This document shows, one piece after another, positions 63,886 through 64,000 of a stretch of 64,000 bases of DNA (its first letter is position 1; each line of letters opens with the position of its first letter). Below the pieces are notes generated by a model that saw nothing but the letters and a program-made list of their open reading frames with translations, ran no database searches and was not told where the DNA came from. The position numbers were made by a program, and so were the translations under genes. This DNA is from Methylobacterium sp. E-066. GTDB taxonomy: Bacteria; Pseudomonadota; Alphaproteobacteria; Rhizobiales; Beijerinckiaceae. The DNA is taken from assembly GCF_022829635.1 (NCBI RefSeq), contig NZ_JAKSYO010000033.1:50972-114971 (forward strand), given 5' to 3'.

Positions 63886-64000
63886 TTCAGGGTGGCAGAT
63901 TGAGAACGGCGTCACAGTGCGGGCATCGCCGCGGTGGTGGCTGACTGAGGTGATCCAGGATGGCTTGGCGGATCGCCGGCATCGATGGCTGGGGCGGCGG
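63886..64000 (-). CDS. 3' end of an unidentified gene with a C-terminal CxxC motif
   Basis: On the minus strand an open frame enters from the right edge and ends at a TGA at 63886. Visible residues include MPAIRQAILDHLSQPPP followed by RRCPHCDAVLNLPP. CPHC is a half zinc-ribbon. The N-terminal part is outside the window; it could also be a short protein starting at the internal ATG. I do not recognise the family. Confidence 0.35.

Overview
The window is very GC-rich, with dense, often overlapping genes. It looks like chromosome from a Rhizobiales alphaproteobacterium, most likely Methylobacterium or a close relative. This rests on the dcw gene order, long alphaproteobacterial FtsZ and FtsI tails, CtrA-type TTAA-N7-TTAA sites, a NepR-like protein and families of GC-rich palindromic intergenic repeats. 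The genus assignment is inference; no rRNA or other marker is present.

Layout. Positions 1-5,000: a cut-off AraC-type regulator with an alpha/beta hydrolase, a tiny membrane protein, a PAS protein behind a CtrA-type site, and a tadE-tadG pair. 5,000-8,500: molybdate transporter genes modA-modB-modC, with a glutathione S-transferase gene lying backwards between modB and modC. 8,900-16,000: a small membrane protein, prmA followed by an Rmf/CrpP-like small protein, a Xaa-Pro aminopeptidase, an overlapping two-gene HEPN-like module and a DsbD/ScsB-type reductase. 16,000-21,900: the phosphate operon pstS-pstC-pstA-pstB-phoU-phoB, with a three-repeat Pho box upstream and a hairpin between pstS and pstC; no phoR is present. 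22,000-26,550: small proteins including a NepR-like one, then recN, bamD and lpxC.

27,000-49,050 is the division and cell-wall (dcw) cluster, transcribed right to left: rsmH-ftsL-ftsI-murE-murF-mraY-murD-ftsW-murG-murC-murB-ddl-ftsQ-ftsA-ftsZ. Most junctions overlap or nearly touch. Three kinds of accessory genes interrupt it: a soluble double-PAS chemotaxis receptor (opposite strand) between murD and ftsW, a DUF559 nuclease-like gene translationally coupled to murB, and a MazEF-type toxin-antitoxin pair between murB and ddl. Structured repeats sit at the same joints. Two are inverted copies of one multi-hairpin element flanking murG-ftsW-MCP. Another supplies the C-terminal coding sequence of the DUF559 gene and the murB ribosome-binding site.

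49,455-49,853 is the RNase P RNA gene. The right end (about 50,400-64,000) looks accessory, with long gaps full of degenerate repeats. It holds an aldo/keto reductase, a DUF2235 hydrolase, an iron-uptake set (TonB-dependent receptor, PepSY membrane protein, PiuC-type dioxygenase), an EmrAB-type efflux pump with a divergent TetR regulator and a palindromic operator, a dienelactone hydrolase, and the 3' end of an unidentified gene.

No tRNA, rRNA, CRISPR array or intact insertion sequence was recognised.
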